A stretch of 64,000 nucleotides of DNA from Christensenella sp. UBA1685 (GCA_002320595.1 DCKB01000008.1:3579-67578), one strand, 5' to 3'; positions 32,154-40,840 are shown, counted from the stretch's first letter. Made by a program: numbers and translations. The notes: generated by a model from the letters alone, not told the origin.

Positions 32154-32669
32154 TTAGTTTGCTTTTGGTGCAAGTATCATGAACATATTGCGTCCCTCCT
32201 GCTTTGCAGGGCGGTCGATCGCAGCACTGTCCTTGACCATTTCAAAAAACGCGTTCATCACATCCAGCCCGATGTCGCCGTGTCTGGCCTGGCGCCCCTT
32301 GAAGCGGATCGAAACCTTAACCTTGTTTCCGTCGCTCAGGAACTTGGTGCAGGCCTTTGCCTTAACTTCCATGTCATGCTGGTCGATGGTGGCCGAAAGG
32401 CGAATCTCCTTGATCTCGATCACCTTTTGGTTCTTCTTTTGTTCCTTTTCGCGCTTCGTCTGCTCGAAGCGGTATTTGCCGTAATCCATAATCTTGCACA
32501 CGGGCGGCACCGCCTGCGGCGCGATCTTAACCAGATCAAGGTCGGCCTCCTCGGCCATGCGCAGCGCCACATCGAGCGCCACAACGCCTTGCTGGTTGCC
32601 TTTTTCATCGATCAGTCGGACTTCCCTGTCCCGGATTTCCTCGTTGATCAGGAGTTCTTGGCTGGCTAT
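32154..32669 (-). CDS. infC: Translation initiation factor IF-3, apparent AUA start
   Basis: 171 residues if initiated at the ATA at 32667-32669. The N-domain reads ASQELLINEEIRDREVRLIDEKGNQQG and the C-domain contains KEIRLSATIDQHDMEVKAK and VKVSIRFKGRQARHGDIG, both classical IF-3. No ATG, GTG or TTG sits correctly at the 5' end: GGAGG lies 8 bases before the ATA, and a GTG at 32678 overlaps that GGAGG. infC genes often use a rare AUU-type start so that IF-3 limits its own synthesis; AUA would work in the same way. A frame up to 32729 exists but covers the leader terminator. First gene of infC-rpmI-rplT. Confidence 0.93.
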   Translation of the reverse strand: MASQELLINEEIRDREVRLIDEKGNQQGVVALDVALRMAEEADLDLVKIAPQAVPPVCKIMDYGKYRFEQTKREKEQKKNQKVIEIKEIRLSATIDQHDMEVKAKACTKFLSDGNKVKVSIRFKGRQARHGDIGLDVMNAFFEMVKDSAAIDRPAKQEGRNMFMILAPKAN

Positions 32670-32684
32670 GGTGGACACCTCCGT

Positions 32685-32719
32685 ATAAAATAAAATAGTG
32701 AGCGCAGAACGCCCACTAT
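32685..32719 (-). terminator. Leader attenuator upstream of infC
   Basis: On the minus strand, ATAGTGGGCG / TGCGCTCACTAT forms a 10-base-pair stem with a 5-base loop followed by TTTATTTTAT, ending just before the infC ribosome site. An upstream stretch with CAAAGCCTGCAAAGGCTTG can also fold. This fits the known transcription attenuation of infC-rpmI-rplT by L20 in Bacillota. Confidence 0.8.
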
Positions 32720-32828
32720 GGAAGTACAACCTGTTTCAAGCCTTTGCAGGCTTTGGTGTTGTTCCGTAAACCACGCCTGACGCTGAGCCGGCGGGTGAGA
32801 AGCGGGGCTTCTGCTTTGCAACACTCAT

Positions 32829-32857
32829 ATTATAGGGAACGCATGTGCCTTTGTCAA
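32829..32857 (-). promoter_or_regulatory. Consensus promoter of infC-rpmI-rplT
   Basis: Minus-strand TTGACA (32852-32857), exactly 17 bases, TATAAT (32829-32834). The -35 box overlaps the last codons of the upstream carboxypeptidase gene. About 150 bases of leader follow. Confidence 0.92.
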
Positions 32858-34158
32858 GCGTTTTTTACCCATTCTGCTACGGTTTTAAACACAAAGCGGT
32901 TGCGCAGCCAAATGTTGTAAAAATCGATTTCCGGCAATGGTGCGGAACGCGTGCCGATTTCGATGGTGAGCGACGGGATGCCAAGCTTGCTGCTCGCCCA
33001 ATCCTTATACCCTCCAAAGGATTTTCCATCGTCAAACTCCACCGAATACCCGGCCAGTTCCCCGATTACCAGCGCAAGCGCATGCGCTGCTTTATCCGCC
33101 TCGGAAGCGGGGCCAAACTGCCAGTAAATCATACTGCCCGTAGCGTGATAGCTGATGGTTGCATCAAACGCATATTGCCTTGTGTATGAAACAAGGGCCT
33201 GTGTTTCCGGCTCGCTTTCCGGCGCCTCGCCCCGGTAATCCCCTGACGAAGGGGCTGCAACCGTGTTCACGCTTTCCCACATTGCATCAAAGTTGCGGTT
33301 GATGTCCACGCCGTTGTAATTCGCCTTCCATTCGCGGAGGTATTCCTCCCCTTCCGCCTCAGTTAAGCCGGCGGCATAATCGTTCACATAAAGCTGCCGC
33401 GTGTGCTCATCATATGCGGCCTCCTGACTGATCTTCACCCCATCCGGGTTGGTCATTGGGATAACGTGAAAGCATACCTGTGGGTTGCCGCCGCTCCGGA
33501 GCCATGATTCGGACAGGGCCATTGCGAGAAGGGAAGTCATGTGCTCGCGCGCATGGATCGCAGCCTGCACCAACACGTGATGCGGAGCGTTTACCTCCCC
33601 CATTATCAGAGCAGGAATTTCAACGCCACGCACGCTCTGTCCAATAATGGAGACGCTTGCAAGCGCAGGATATGCTGCAGCGAGCGCATCCATATCCGCA
33701 CGCATCTGTTCATAGGTATAGCAATCCGTGATCTTAACCGTCTCGCAGTCAAACACATCCTCTTCCGGCTTAAGATACCCCGCGATCACATAGCCTTTCG
33801 TTCCGTTGGAAAGCGTCTCAACGTAGGCGTAGTTTTTCACATATTCCATCACGCGCACGCGCTCCCCTTTTGCAAGAGTCCCTGCAAGTTCAGCCCGTGA
33901 AGAAGGCTCTTTCCGCATGTTGATGGCATCTTCGCACTCCACAACGAACGCGCCTGCAACCGCAGAGGGAGACAGCGTTGGCTCCGCCGTCCGGGTTGGT
34001 TCAAACGTCGGCGCAGGCTCTGTCAAAGCCGGTTCAGGCGTGCTTGCCGCCGGGGATTGCTGCGCGTCCGGCGTAGCCGTGCCCACCGCTCCCTGATTTG
34101 CGCACGCACAAAAGAACAGACATACGCACACCAACAAATACGCCGCATACCGCTTCAT
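32854..34158 (-). CDS. Secreted M14 metallocarboxypeptidase with SH3 domain, lipoprotein-like
   Basis: 434 residues. Cysteine-rich signal peptide (CVCLFFCAC, lipid Cys probably 19), a Thr/Pro/Glu linker (25-65), a bacterial SH3 domain (about 70-130, NMRKEPSSRAELAGTLAKGERV), then an M14 zinc carboxypeptidase. Zinc ligands H202 and E205 (AIHAREH) and H338 (SYHATG), substrate-binding NRNF (287-290), and general base E400 (LTIEIGTR). SH3 domains in this setting bind peptidoglycan, so wall peptide trimming (DL- or gamma-D-Glu-type) is likely. ATG 34156-34158, 6 bases after the AlaX-like gene, so co-transcribed. Confidence 0.88.
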   Translation of the reverse strand: MKRYAAYLLVCVCLFFCACANQGAVGTATPDAQQSPAASTPEPALTEPAPTFEPTRTAEPTLSPSAVAGAFVVECEDAINMRKEPSSRAELAGTLAKGERVRVMEYVKNYAYVETLSNGTKGYVIAGYLKPEEDVFDCETVKITDCYTYEQMRADMDALAAAYPALASVSIIGQSVRGVEIPALIMGEVNAPHHVLVQAAIHAREHMTSLLAMALSESWLRSGGNPQVCFHVIPMTNPDGVKISQEAAYDEHTRQLYVNDYAAGLTEAEGEEYLREWKANYNGVDINRNFDAMWESVNTVAAPSSGDYRGEAPESEPETQALVSYTRQYAFDATISYHATGSMIYWQFGPASEADKAAHALALVIGELAGYSVEFDDGKSFGGYKDWASSKLGIPSLTIEIGTRSAPLPEIDFYNIWLRNRFVFKTVAEWVKNA

Positions 34159-34164
34159 CCATCC

Positions 34165-35370
34165 TTACCCCCTCATCCATTTTTTAAGGTATCCCTCAAA
34201 CTGTGCAAGCAGTTCCGCAAAGCCCGTTTGTGCCTTTGCGCTGCCCTGTGCCGCATCGTCCCGTCCCCCGCCTTTTCCGCCTGTCATCGCATTGAGCGCA
34301 GCGCAGGCTTCCCGCATGCTGAACGGAACGCCTGCCGCACGTGAAAGTTGGTAATACACCGTATCCCCCACATGGGAAAACAGGACGGCCACAACCCGTT
34401 CCTCTCCGCAGAGCTTCTCCGCAAATGACTTCAACTCCTGCGCGTTTAAGCCATCCTCCGCATGAACAACCAGCTTTGTGCCGCACACGGGTTCTGCAGA
34501 TTGCATCAAACCTGCCGCACGGTACGCAAGCAGCGCTTCTGTGCGCATGCGCAGCTCGCGCTTTGCCGCCGCAAGCTCATCGCCCTGTTTCACGACGGCC
34601 GCAAGCACATTTTCAGGCTTCGTGCTGAAGCGCCGGGCCAGCTTGTCCGCAAGAAGGGCATTTTTCTGTGCATCCGCAACGGCCCGCATGCCACAGGCAA
34701 ACCAAAGCCGCGTGCCGCCCTTATAGTTCATATGCGCAGTGATTTTTATGGCCCCCACTTCGCCGCTTCGGGCGCAATGCGTGCCGCAACAGGTGCAGGA
34801 ATCCACGCCGCCACACCATACGATGCGGATGTCCTCCCCCGTAAGACCCTTTGCGCGTTTGCGGAGGGGGATTGCGTCAAGTTCTGCGCCGCTTACGATG
34901 CGCGTTTCCGTCTGCACATTGCGCTGCACGGCACGGTTGGCCTCCGTTTCAAGCAAGCAAAGCTGTTCTTCGTTAAGCGGCAGGTCAAGGTCGATGGTTG
35001 CATAGTCCTCCGCCATATGGAAGCCCACATTCACCGCGCCAAACAGGGTTTTGGCAAGGCCTGAAAGGATGTGTTCCCCCGTATGCTGCTGGGTGTGATC
35101 CAACCTCGGTTCCGGATCAAATGCCACATGAACCGTTGCTCCAACAGGCAACGTCCGATCCGTTCGGTGCCAAATTTCACCGTTCGACTCGCGCGCATGC
35201 GATACGCATGCATCCGCTATGCGTCCCGTATCGGAAAGTTGGCCCCCACCTTCGGGGTAAATCACGGTTGCATCCAGCAAAATATCATATCCGTCTTCCG
35301 TCTTTTCAGAGGCGAGAACCGTTGCCTCACATTCGATACGTTCCGAGTCATAATATAGTTTCTTCGTCAT
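34165..35370 (-). CDS. AlaX-like alanyl-tRNA editing protein with DHHA1 domain
   Basis: 401 residues. Corresponds to the editing half of alanyl-tRNA synthetase without the aminoacylation domain. The zinc site is H96-T-G-E-H100 and CCGTHC (about 198-203). The C-terminal DHHA1 domain has GGKGGGRDDAAQGS near 365-378. N-terminal beta-barrel with DATVIYPEGGGQLSDTG. Such AlaX-L type proteins deacylate Ser- or Gly-mischarged tRNA-Ala. Start ATG 35368-35370; a TATAAT lies upstream on the minus strand around 35425, with a poor -35. Divergent from the M3 peptidase gene. Confidence 0.92.
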   Translation of the reverse strand: MTKKLYYDSERIECEATVLASEKTEDGYDILLDATVIYPEGGGQLSDTGRIADACVSHARESNGEIWHRTDRTLPVGATVHVAFDPEPRLDHTQQHTGEHILSGLAKTLFGAVNVGFHMAEDYATIDLDLPLNEEQLCLLETEANRAVQRNVQTETRIVSGAELDAIPLRKRAKGLTGEDIRIVWCGGVDSCTCCGTHCARSGEVGAIKITAHMNYKGGTRLWFACGMRAVADAQKNALLADKLARRFSTKPENVLAAVVKQGDELAAAKRELRMRTEALLAYRAAGLMQSAEPVCGTKLVVHAEDGLNAQELKSFAEKLCGEERVVAVLFSHVGDTVYYQLSRAAGVPFSMREACAALNAMTGGKGGGRDDAAQGSAKAQTGFAELLAQFEGYLKKWMRG

Positions 35371-35436
35371 CTTCCGCGTTTCCTGTCATATCTGCCAATA
35401 TTTTGAAATATATTATTTAAGATTATAGCATATCTC

Positions 35437-35466
35437 TTGCCGCGGCGCACCTTTGTTTGCTATGAT
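35437..35466 (+). promoter_or_regulatory. Possible promoter of the M3 peptidase gene
   Basis: TTGCCG (35437-35442), 18 bases, TATGAT (35461-35466), 61 bases before the ATG. Confidence 0.45.
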
Positions 35467-35526
35467 GATGAGGTGAAAACGCCCTTCGTTAACATAATAT
35501 TTACAAACGCACGACAGGAGGAACCC

Positions 35527-37233
35527 ATGCAAAAATTCAGCGACTACAAATACGAACGCCCCGATCTTGATGCAGTACGGGAGACGGTCAGCGCATTGAC
35601 CGATGCGATGCACAATGCAAGAACGCCGGACGAGGCCGCGGCCGTCATAGAAAGGAACGCCGCCTTTACCAAACGCCTTGCGACCTTGGCTACGCTTGCT
35701 GAAATCCGCTTTACGCTCAACACCGAGGATTCGTTCTACAAGGCGGAGAAGGAATTTTTCGATGAAGCCTCTCCCGTAATCGATTCTCTTTCGCTCGCAT
35801 ATTCCAAGGCGCTTCTCGCATCCCCCTTCCGTACCCAGCTTGCGCAAACGTACGGGCAGCAGATGTTCATAAACGCCGAGCTCAGCGTCAAGCGGATGTC
35901 GCCCGCTCTTGTTCCCTTCATGCAGGAGGAAAACCGTCTCTGCAGCGAATATCAGGCGCTCGCAGCAAGCTGCAAGGTTGAATTCAACGGGGAGATCTGC
36001 AACAATTACGGCCTGCTCAAATACATGGAATCCCCGGACCGCGCCGTGCGCAAGGCGGCATTTGAAGCCTGGGCGGGATTCTTTATCGAAAACGAGGCAA
36101 AGCTGGACGAGATTTATGACAAGCTTGTACACCTGCGGCATGAAATGGCAAAAGCCATGGGCTATAAAACCTTCACACCGCTCGGCTATCTGAACATGGG
36201 CCGCACGGATTATGACGCAGAGGACGTAGCCCGCTTCCGTGCACAGGTCGTAGAGCACATCGTGCCTGCCTGCGTGGAGCTGCGCCGCCGGCAGGCAAAG
36301 CGCATCGGCGTGGATAAGCTCCATTATTACGATGAAAGCTACTCCTTTACCGATGGCAACGCCGTGCCGCAGGGCGACCGGGACTTCATGGTGGCCTGTG
36401 CGCAGAAAATGTATCGCGCGCTTTCAACTGAGACGGGCGAGTTCTTTGATTTCATGGTTGACCATGCGCTGCTGGAACTCGAAACAAAGCCAAACAAGGC
36501 GGTCGGCGGTTACTGCACATTCATCCCGGAGTACGATTCTCCGTTTATTTTCTCCAACTTCAATGGCACTTCCGCCGATGCAGGCGTGCTTACCCACGAA
36601 GCCGGGCATGCCTTTGAAGCCTTCTGTGCAAGCCGTCATCAGAAGATTCCCGAATACTATTTCAGCACAAGCGAGGCCAACGAGATTCACTCCATGTCCA
36701 TGGAGTTCTTCACCTATCCCTGGATGGACCTGTTCTTCGGCGCACAAACCGCAAAATATAAATTTTCTCACATGGCGGATGCGCTTACCTTCATCCCGTA
36801 CGGCGTATGCGTGGATGAATTCCAGCACATCGTGTACGAAAACCCCAACATGACGCCCGCTGAGCGCACGGCAGTCTGGAAGGCGCTTGAAAAGAAATAC
36901 CTTCCCGACCGCAGCTATGACGGCAACGCTTTCATGGAAAAGGGCGGCTTCTGGATGCAGAAGCTGCACATCTTCCTCAGCCCGTTCTATTATATCGATT
37001 ATACGCTTGCCTCCATGGGCACGTTTGAATTTTACGGCAGAATGCTTGAAAACCGTGAAGAAGCATGGGCGGATTATTACCGTCTCTGCTGTGCGGGCGG
37101 CAGCATGCCTTATCTCGCGCTGCTCAAGCTTGCGCGCCTATCCAACCCCTTTGAGCCGGGCAGCGTAGCGCGCGCGATTAAGCCCATACTGAAAACACTT
37201 GCGGAAACGGATGATCTTGCGCTGCAAAACTAA
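35527..37233 (+). CDS. M3 family oligoendopeptidase (PepF-like)
   Basis: 568 residues, typical for the PepF/M3B group. Zinc motif HEAGH at 357-361 (LTHEAGHAFEAF), third ligand Glu in the following ANEIHSMSMEFF segment. Large helical N-domain, no signal peptide, so cytoplasmic degradation of oligopeptides. ATG 35527 behind AGGAGG; the frame is open to 35437 but lacks a site there. Monocistronic with a strong terminator. Confidence 0.94.
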   Translation: MQKFSDYKYERPDLDAVRETVSALTDAMHNARTPDEAAAVIERNAAFTKRLATLATLAEIRFTLNTEDSFYKAEKEFFDEASPVIDSLSLAYSKALLASPFRTQLAQTYGQQMFINAELSVKRMSPALVPFMQEENRLCSEYQALAASCKVEFNGEICNNYGLLKYMESPDRAVRKAAFEAWAGFFIENEAKLDEIYDKLVHLRHEMAKAMGYKTFTPLGYLNMGRTDYDAEDVARFRAQVVEHIVPACVELRRRQAKRIGVDKLHYYDESYSFTDGNAVPQGDRDFMVACAQKMYRALSTETGEFFDFMVDHALLELETKPNKAVGGYCTFIPEYDSPFIFSNFNGTSADAGVLTHEAGHAFEAFCASRHQKIPEYYFSTSEANEIHSMSMEFFTYPWMDLFFGAQTAKYKFSHMADALTFIPYGVCVDEFQHIVYENPNMTPAERTAVWKALEKKYLPDRSYDGNAFMEKGGFWMQKLHIFLSPFYYIDYTLASMGTFEFYGRMLENREEAWADYYRLCCAGGSMPYLALLKLARLSNPFEPGSVARAIKPILKTLAETDDLALQN

Positions 37234-37245
37234 ACGAACAAAAGA

Positions 37246-37282
37246 GAACAAAAAATCGCGCCGGCGGCGCGATTTTTTGTTC
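37246..37282 (+). terminator. Terminator of the M3 peptidase gene
   Basis: GAACAAAAAATCGCGCC / GGCGCGATTTTTTGTTC, a 17-base perfect stem with loop GGC and T-run within the 3' arm; also usable from the opposite side. Confidence 0.92.
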
Positions 37283-37317
37283 TTACGTGTTATTGTCCGC
37301 TGTTTGTTTGGGTAAGG

Positions 37318-37635
37318 TCAAATTTGCGTTTGCAGCAACCGGGCGCCTGTGCCGAGCCGCTCTTGCCAAAGGAAGAGCTTGGCACGCAGATGCGCTTCCG
37401 TTTCCAGCTCAGACAATGCCGGTTCGGGCGCAAACGCTTCCAAAAGCTCAAATTCGAGTCCGCCCCGCTCATTCCAAAACAGCTGCAAAGGTTTATAGGA
37501 ACAAGCGTTAAGCGTGAGTTCAAAGCGCAGCCGCTTCCGGGTTCCTTCAAAGTTGTAGGTGAACCCGAGGAACGATTCCCCCGTTTCGGGCGCAAATACG
37601 CGGTAAATTCCCGCGGTCAACGGCCTGCTTTCCAT
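37318..37635 (-). CDS. Small GIY-YIG-like protein with degenerate second motif
   Basis: 105 residues. The pattern AGIYRVFAPETGESFLGFTYN matches the GIY-x10-YIG core, with YIG replaced by FLG. After it come the helix with R33 or R35 in place of the catalytic arginine, and LQLFWNERGGLEFELLEAFAP, which is the LQ-x2-W-x3-G-x2-xF-x-x-VLE segment seen in small Bacillota GIY-YIG proteins. Nuclease activity is uncertain because the tyrosine of the second motif is missing. Start ATG 37633-37635; it lies 6 bases after the foldase lipoprotein stop, so in the same operon. Possibly a structural or regulatory relic of the nuclease fold. Confidence 0.6.
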   Translation of the reverse strand: MESRPLTAGIYRVFAPETGESFLGFTYNFEGTRKRLRFELTLNACSYKPLQLFWNERGGLEFELLEAFAPEPALSELETEAHLRAKLFLWQERLGTGARLLQTQI

Positions 37636-37641
37636 AGCGGC

Positions 37642-38826
37642 TTACTTTACGCCGTTCACGCGGTCGTAATGCTTAACGATCTTGACCTCTTCCTTCCACT
37701 GTGTGAGATACTCTTCATACAAAGCATCTTCTTTGTCCGACTGTACCAGTTCACGGACCGTATCCTTCACCTCATCAAGAGAAAGGGTCTTTGCTTCCAC
37801 AGAGCCAAGCTTTTTGATGATATGCTTTCCTTTGGAGGACTGAACAGCTTCGGGCGTTACATCGCCTTCCTTCTCAAGTGCAAGCGCCGCAGCCGAAAAC
37901 TCCTCATAATAGTCGGACGCATTTGCTTCGCTCAGGATATAGCCCTCTGTTTTGTAAGGCTCGTTCTTCATGCCGGGATCTTCGCCGTACTCTTCAATCA
38001 GTGCATCGAAATCCTCTCCGGCCTGGATCTTTGCATAAACCTCCGCCACGATGGCATCAACGTCCTTTTCCTCCCCTTCTTCGGGGTCAAGAATCAGAAT
38101 ATGCTTATAATAGTTGTAGCCCTCCGGCACCACCAGAGGCTGCAGACCGCCATTGGTGAGGTAGGAAGAATAATCGTCAAAGTAGTTTGCCGCATCCTCA
38201 GCATAGCGCTCCTGATAGTATGCGAGCTGCTCGTCATAGTAAGCCTGAACATCCTCGTCGCTCACCGTAACTTCCGCCATCAACCCATCGACATATTTCT
38301 TTCCTATGGCCTGATCGCGCAGGCTTTCTTCGATGCTCTTTATGTACTTGTCATACGTAAGGCCGTTTGCCTTCAGGTCTTCCAAAAGCAGTTTTTCTTC
38401 CGCAGCGCGTTTTTCGGCTTCATCGGTGATGGATTCATCCACTTTATCCGCATAATCCTCATACAGGCTGTCGATCTGCTCCTGTAACTTCTTCTGAACC
38501 TCTGCTTCCTCTTCGTCGGTAAGCGTTACGCCGTTTTTCTTTGCAACATAAATTGGGAGCAGGCTGTCGATAATGGAATCGAACACCATGTCCTGAAATG
38601 CGCGGTACTTTTCAGCCGTTGATACATCGTAGGTACCATACAGGCTTTGGATATACATATTGTTGAAATAGATGTTGTAATAGGTTTGGAAACGGATTTC
38701 CATATCGCCGACTTTGCCGACGACTGGGTTGCTTACCTTGGCGCTGCAGCCGGCAAAAGCGGCAAACATCAATGCGAGTGCTAAAGTGAACAGGACGGCG
38801 CGCATGCCGTTGCGTTTGTTTTGCAT
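37642..38826 (-). CDS. Peptidylprolyl isomerase lipoprotein (PrsA/SurA-like foldase)
   Basis: 394 residues. Signal peptide with lipobox FAGC (Cys about 27). A SurA_N-like helical region (about 30-220) contains many Glu/Tyr/Asp residues. A parvulin-type rotamase segment follows (YYKHILIL ... AKIQAGEDFDALIEEYGEDPGM ... GYIL ... AALALEKEGDVTPEAVQSSKGKHIIKKL, about 240-345). Acts outside the membrane to fold secreted proteins. Start ATG 38824-38826 with AAAGGAG; an upstream frame to 38871 is not supported. Promoter at 38889-38917. Confidence 0.9.
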   Translation of the reverse strand: MQNKRNGMRAVLFTLALALMFAAFAGCSAKVSNPVVGKVGDMEIRFQTYYNIYFNNMYIQSLYGTYDVSTAEKYRAFQDMVFDSIIDSLLPIYVAKKNGVTLTDEEEAEVQKKLQEQIDSLYEDYADKVDESITDEAEKRAAEEKLLLEDLKANGLTYDKYIKSIEESLRDQAIGKKYVDGLMAEVTVSDEDVQAYYDEQLAYYQERYAEDAANYFDDYSSYLTNGGLQPLVVPEGYNYYKHILILDPEEGEEKDVDAIVAEVYAKIQAGEDFDALIEEYGEDPGMKNEPYKTEGYILSEANASDYYEEFSAAALALEKEGDVTPEAVQSSKGKHIIKKLGSVEAKTLSLDEVKDTVRELVQSDKEDALYEEYLTQWKEEVKIVKHYDRVNGVK

Positions 38827-38888
38827 TCTTTTTTCTCCTTTGCAAAGGCGCCTGCTCATGCGGCACCCCATTATAAACTGACTTGTTT

Positions 38889-38917
38889 ATTTTATCCTTC
38901 CCGCCGCATGCTGTCAA
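38889..38917 (-). promoter_or_regulatory. Promoter of the foldase lipoprotein gene
   Basis: Minus-strand TTGACA (38912-38917), 17 bases, TAAAAT (38889-38894). Confidence 0.8.
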
Positions 38918-38988
38918 CGCGTCAAGAACAAACAAATGTAAATTGATTGCGTCAAAGTACTTTTGTTTGGCTTTCTCGACAAATTCCT

Positions 38989-39017
38989 TTGGTGATTTGT
39001 GCCGTTTATGGTATAAT
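38989..39017 (+). promoter_or_regulatory. Promoter of pgsA-like gene
   Basis: TTGGTG (38989-38994), 17 bases, perfect TATAAT (39012-39017), 44 bases before the ATG. Confidence 0.7.
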
Positions 39018-39061
39018 TGATTTTGTTAGTAAAGTAACTATGGTTTTAAGCGAGGTTTGGC

Positions 39062-39598
39062 ATGCGGCATATTCCCAACATTCTTTCTGCGCTTCGCATT
39101 TTGATGGTAGGCGTATTCCTGTATTTTTTTATAAAGGCTCAATATCTTTCGTGTCTGATTACGTATATAATCGCATTTTTGACCGACCTGCTGGACGGCT
39201 TTCTGGCACGGCGGAACAACTGGATCTCCAATATCGGCAAAGTGCTTGACCCGTTGGCTGACAAGCTGATGGTGCTTACGGCGCTCGTTTGCTTTTTGAC
39301 GCGGGGCTGGCTGCCCCTCTATATGATTATTATCGTTTTTGCCAAGGAACTCATCATGATCGTTGGCGGCGCGATCCTGTTCCGCAAAAAGGTTTTTGTG
39401 TATTCCGACTGGTTTGGCAAATTTGCCTCCGGCTTCTTTAATGCAAGCGTTGCGCTTACGCTGGCCAAGCGGTTTGTTCCGCAGATCGGCATACTGGACA
39501 TTGTTGTGCTTGGCATTGCGATTATCCTTGCGCTCATAGCGCTCGTCCACTACGCACGCATTCAAGTTCTGCCTTACATCCGAAAAACACGCGCATAG
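39062..39598 (+). CDS. pgsA: CDP-diacylglycerol-glycerol-3-phosphate phosphatidyltransferase
   Basis: 178 residues, about five membrane segments. The CDP-alcohol phosphotransferase signature is complete: TDLLDGFLAR, eight residues on G, then KVLDPLADK (DxxDGxxAR-x8-GxxxDxxxD, about residues 41-68). Makes phosphatidylglycerophosphate, the precursor of phosphatidylglycerol and thus of the Lgt lipid donor. The N-terminal MRHIPNILSALRIL is typical of PgsA. Monocistronic, with promoter and terminator. Confidence 0.92.
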   Translation: MRHIPNILSALRILMVGVFLYFFIKAQYLSCLITYIIAFLTDLLDGFLARRNNWISNIGKVLDPLADKLMVLTALVCFLTRGWLPLYMIIIVFAKELIMIVGGAILFRKKVFVYSDWFGKFASGFFNASVALTLAKRFVPQIGILDIVVLGIAIILALIALVHYARIQVLPYIRKTRA

Positions 39599-39621
39599 GG
39601 TCCCAAACCATCCTGTGCCGG

Positions 39622-39654
39622 GCAGAGTGGAAGAAGTTCCCACCCTGCTTTTTT
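39622..39654 (+). terminator. Terminator of pgsA-like gene
   Basis: GCAG-GTGG pairs with CCAC-CTGC (one mismatch) followed by TTTTTT, 23 bases after the stop. Confidence 0.75.
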
Positions 39655-39726
39655 CGATGTGCCCCGGTTCCAAAACACAAGCGATATGAATAGGATGAAG
39701 CAGCCCAAAAAATTCAGGAGGTTGCT

Positions 39727-40731
39727 ATGAAAAAACTCGTATCCTTTGCGCTGTGTCTGCTGCTCGGCGCCGCGTTCTTGCTGTGCGGCTGCGACAAGCA
39801 GGGCGAATTGCGCCATGTCACGCTCAATGAGGTGACCCGCTCGGTGTTCTACGCACCGCTGTATGTTGCGGTCTCACGCGGATTCTTTGAAGCGGAAGGC
39901 ATGGAGATCGAAATTGTGACCGGCGGCGGCAGTGACAAAAGCATGACCGCGCTGCTTGCGGGGGAAGCGGACATTGCGCTGATGGGCCCGGAAACCGGCG
40001 TTTACGTGGTTTCCGGAGGGAAAGACGAACATCCGATGATCGTTGCCCAACTCACCAAGCGCGACGGTTCCTTCCTCGTTGGCCGCGAAGCGGACGATGC
40101 GTTTGATTGGAAGTCCCTGCAGGGAAAATCTATTATCGGCGGACGTCCTGGCGGCATGCCTTTTATGACGCTCGAATACGTCCTCAAGCAACACGGTCTT
40201 ACCCCCGGTGTGGATGTGGAGGTCATCAACAACATCCAGTTTAACCTGATGGGCGGCGCATTTGAGAGCGGAACCGGCGATTTCGTTACGCTTTTTGAAC
40301 CGACAGCCTCTGAATTTGAAGCCGCAGGCAAAGGACACATCGTCGCAAACGTTGGCATGGAATCCGGCGAAGTGCCTTATACCGCCTTTATGGTTGCGCC
40401 CGACACCATAAAGGATGACCCTGCATTCGTTGAAGCGTTCGTGCGGGCGTTGTACCGCGCGCAGCTTTGGGTGCAATCCGCAAGCGATGCGGAAATCGCT
40501 GAAGCGATGCAGCCTTTCTTCCCAGATTCTTCGGTCGAGACCCTTTCCGCGGTCGCCCAAAGCTATCGGGCGACGGATTCCTGGACGCAAACGCCTGTGA
40601 TGAGCGAGGATTCCTTTACACGCTTGCAGGACATCATGGAAAGTGCTGGAGAGCTGAGCGAGCGCGTTGAATTTACTGAGCTTGTAGATAACAGCTTTGC
40701 GGAAGCCGCCGTAGAAGAGGCCGGGAAGTAA
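39727..40731 (+). CDS. ABC transporter substrate-binding lipoprotein (NitT/TauT-like), orphan
   Basis: 334 residues. Signal peptide with lipobox LLCGC (Cys about 22). NMT1/SsuA-like periplasmic fold: FYAPLYVAVSRGFFEAEGMEIEI, GGGSDKSMTALLAGEADIALMGPE, GGRPGGMPFMTLEYVLKQHG, VTLFEPTASEFEA. This family captures nitrate, sulfonate, taurine or thiamine-precursor-like ligands. Good start: AGGAGG before ATG 39727. No permease or ATPase gene is adjacent, so it must work with components encoded elsewhere. No riboswitch is evident in the 128-base leader region. Confidence 0.88.
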   Translation: MKKLVSFALCLLLGAAFLLCGCDKQGELRHVTLNEVTRSVFYAPLYVAVSRGFFEAEGMEIEIVTGGGSDKSMTALLAGEADIALMGPETGVYVVSGGKDEHPMIVAQLTKRDGSFLVGREADDAFDWKSLQGKSIIGGRPGGMPFMTLEYVLKQHGLTPGVDVEVINNIQFNLMGGAFESGTGDFVTLFEPTASEFEAAGKGHIVANVGMESGEVPYTAFMVAPDTIKDDPAFVEAFVRALYRAQLWVQSASDAEIAEAMQPFFPDSSVETLSAVAQSYRATDSWTQTPVMSEDSFTRLQDIMESAGELSERVEFTELVDNSFAEAAVEEAGK

Positions 40732-40792
40732 GGCAGGGGGCGCAAGGATCGGTTTCGGCTGCGTTGTTCTCCGCAAACCGCTCTTTACGCAA

Positions 40793-40821
40793 AGGGCCGC
40801 CCGAAATTTCCGGGCGGCCCT
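40793..40821. terminator. Terminator between solute-binding gene and CD1247-type gene
   Basis: Perfect 11-base stem AGGGCCGCCCG / CGGGCGGCCCT, loop GAAATTT-like; lies between convergent genes. T-tracts are short. Confidence 0.75.
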
Positions 40822-40840
40822 GACTAAGTTTTATGTTCTG

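Noticed and set aside
39599..39726. Riboswitch before the solute-binding lipoprotein gene
   Set aside because: The short region is filled by the pgsA terminator and ribosome site; no TPP or other riboswitch core was seen.
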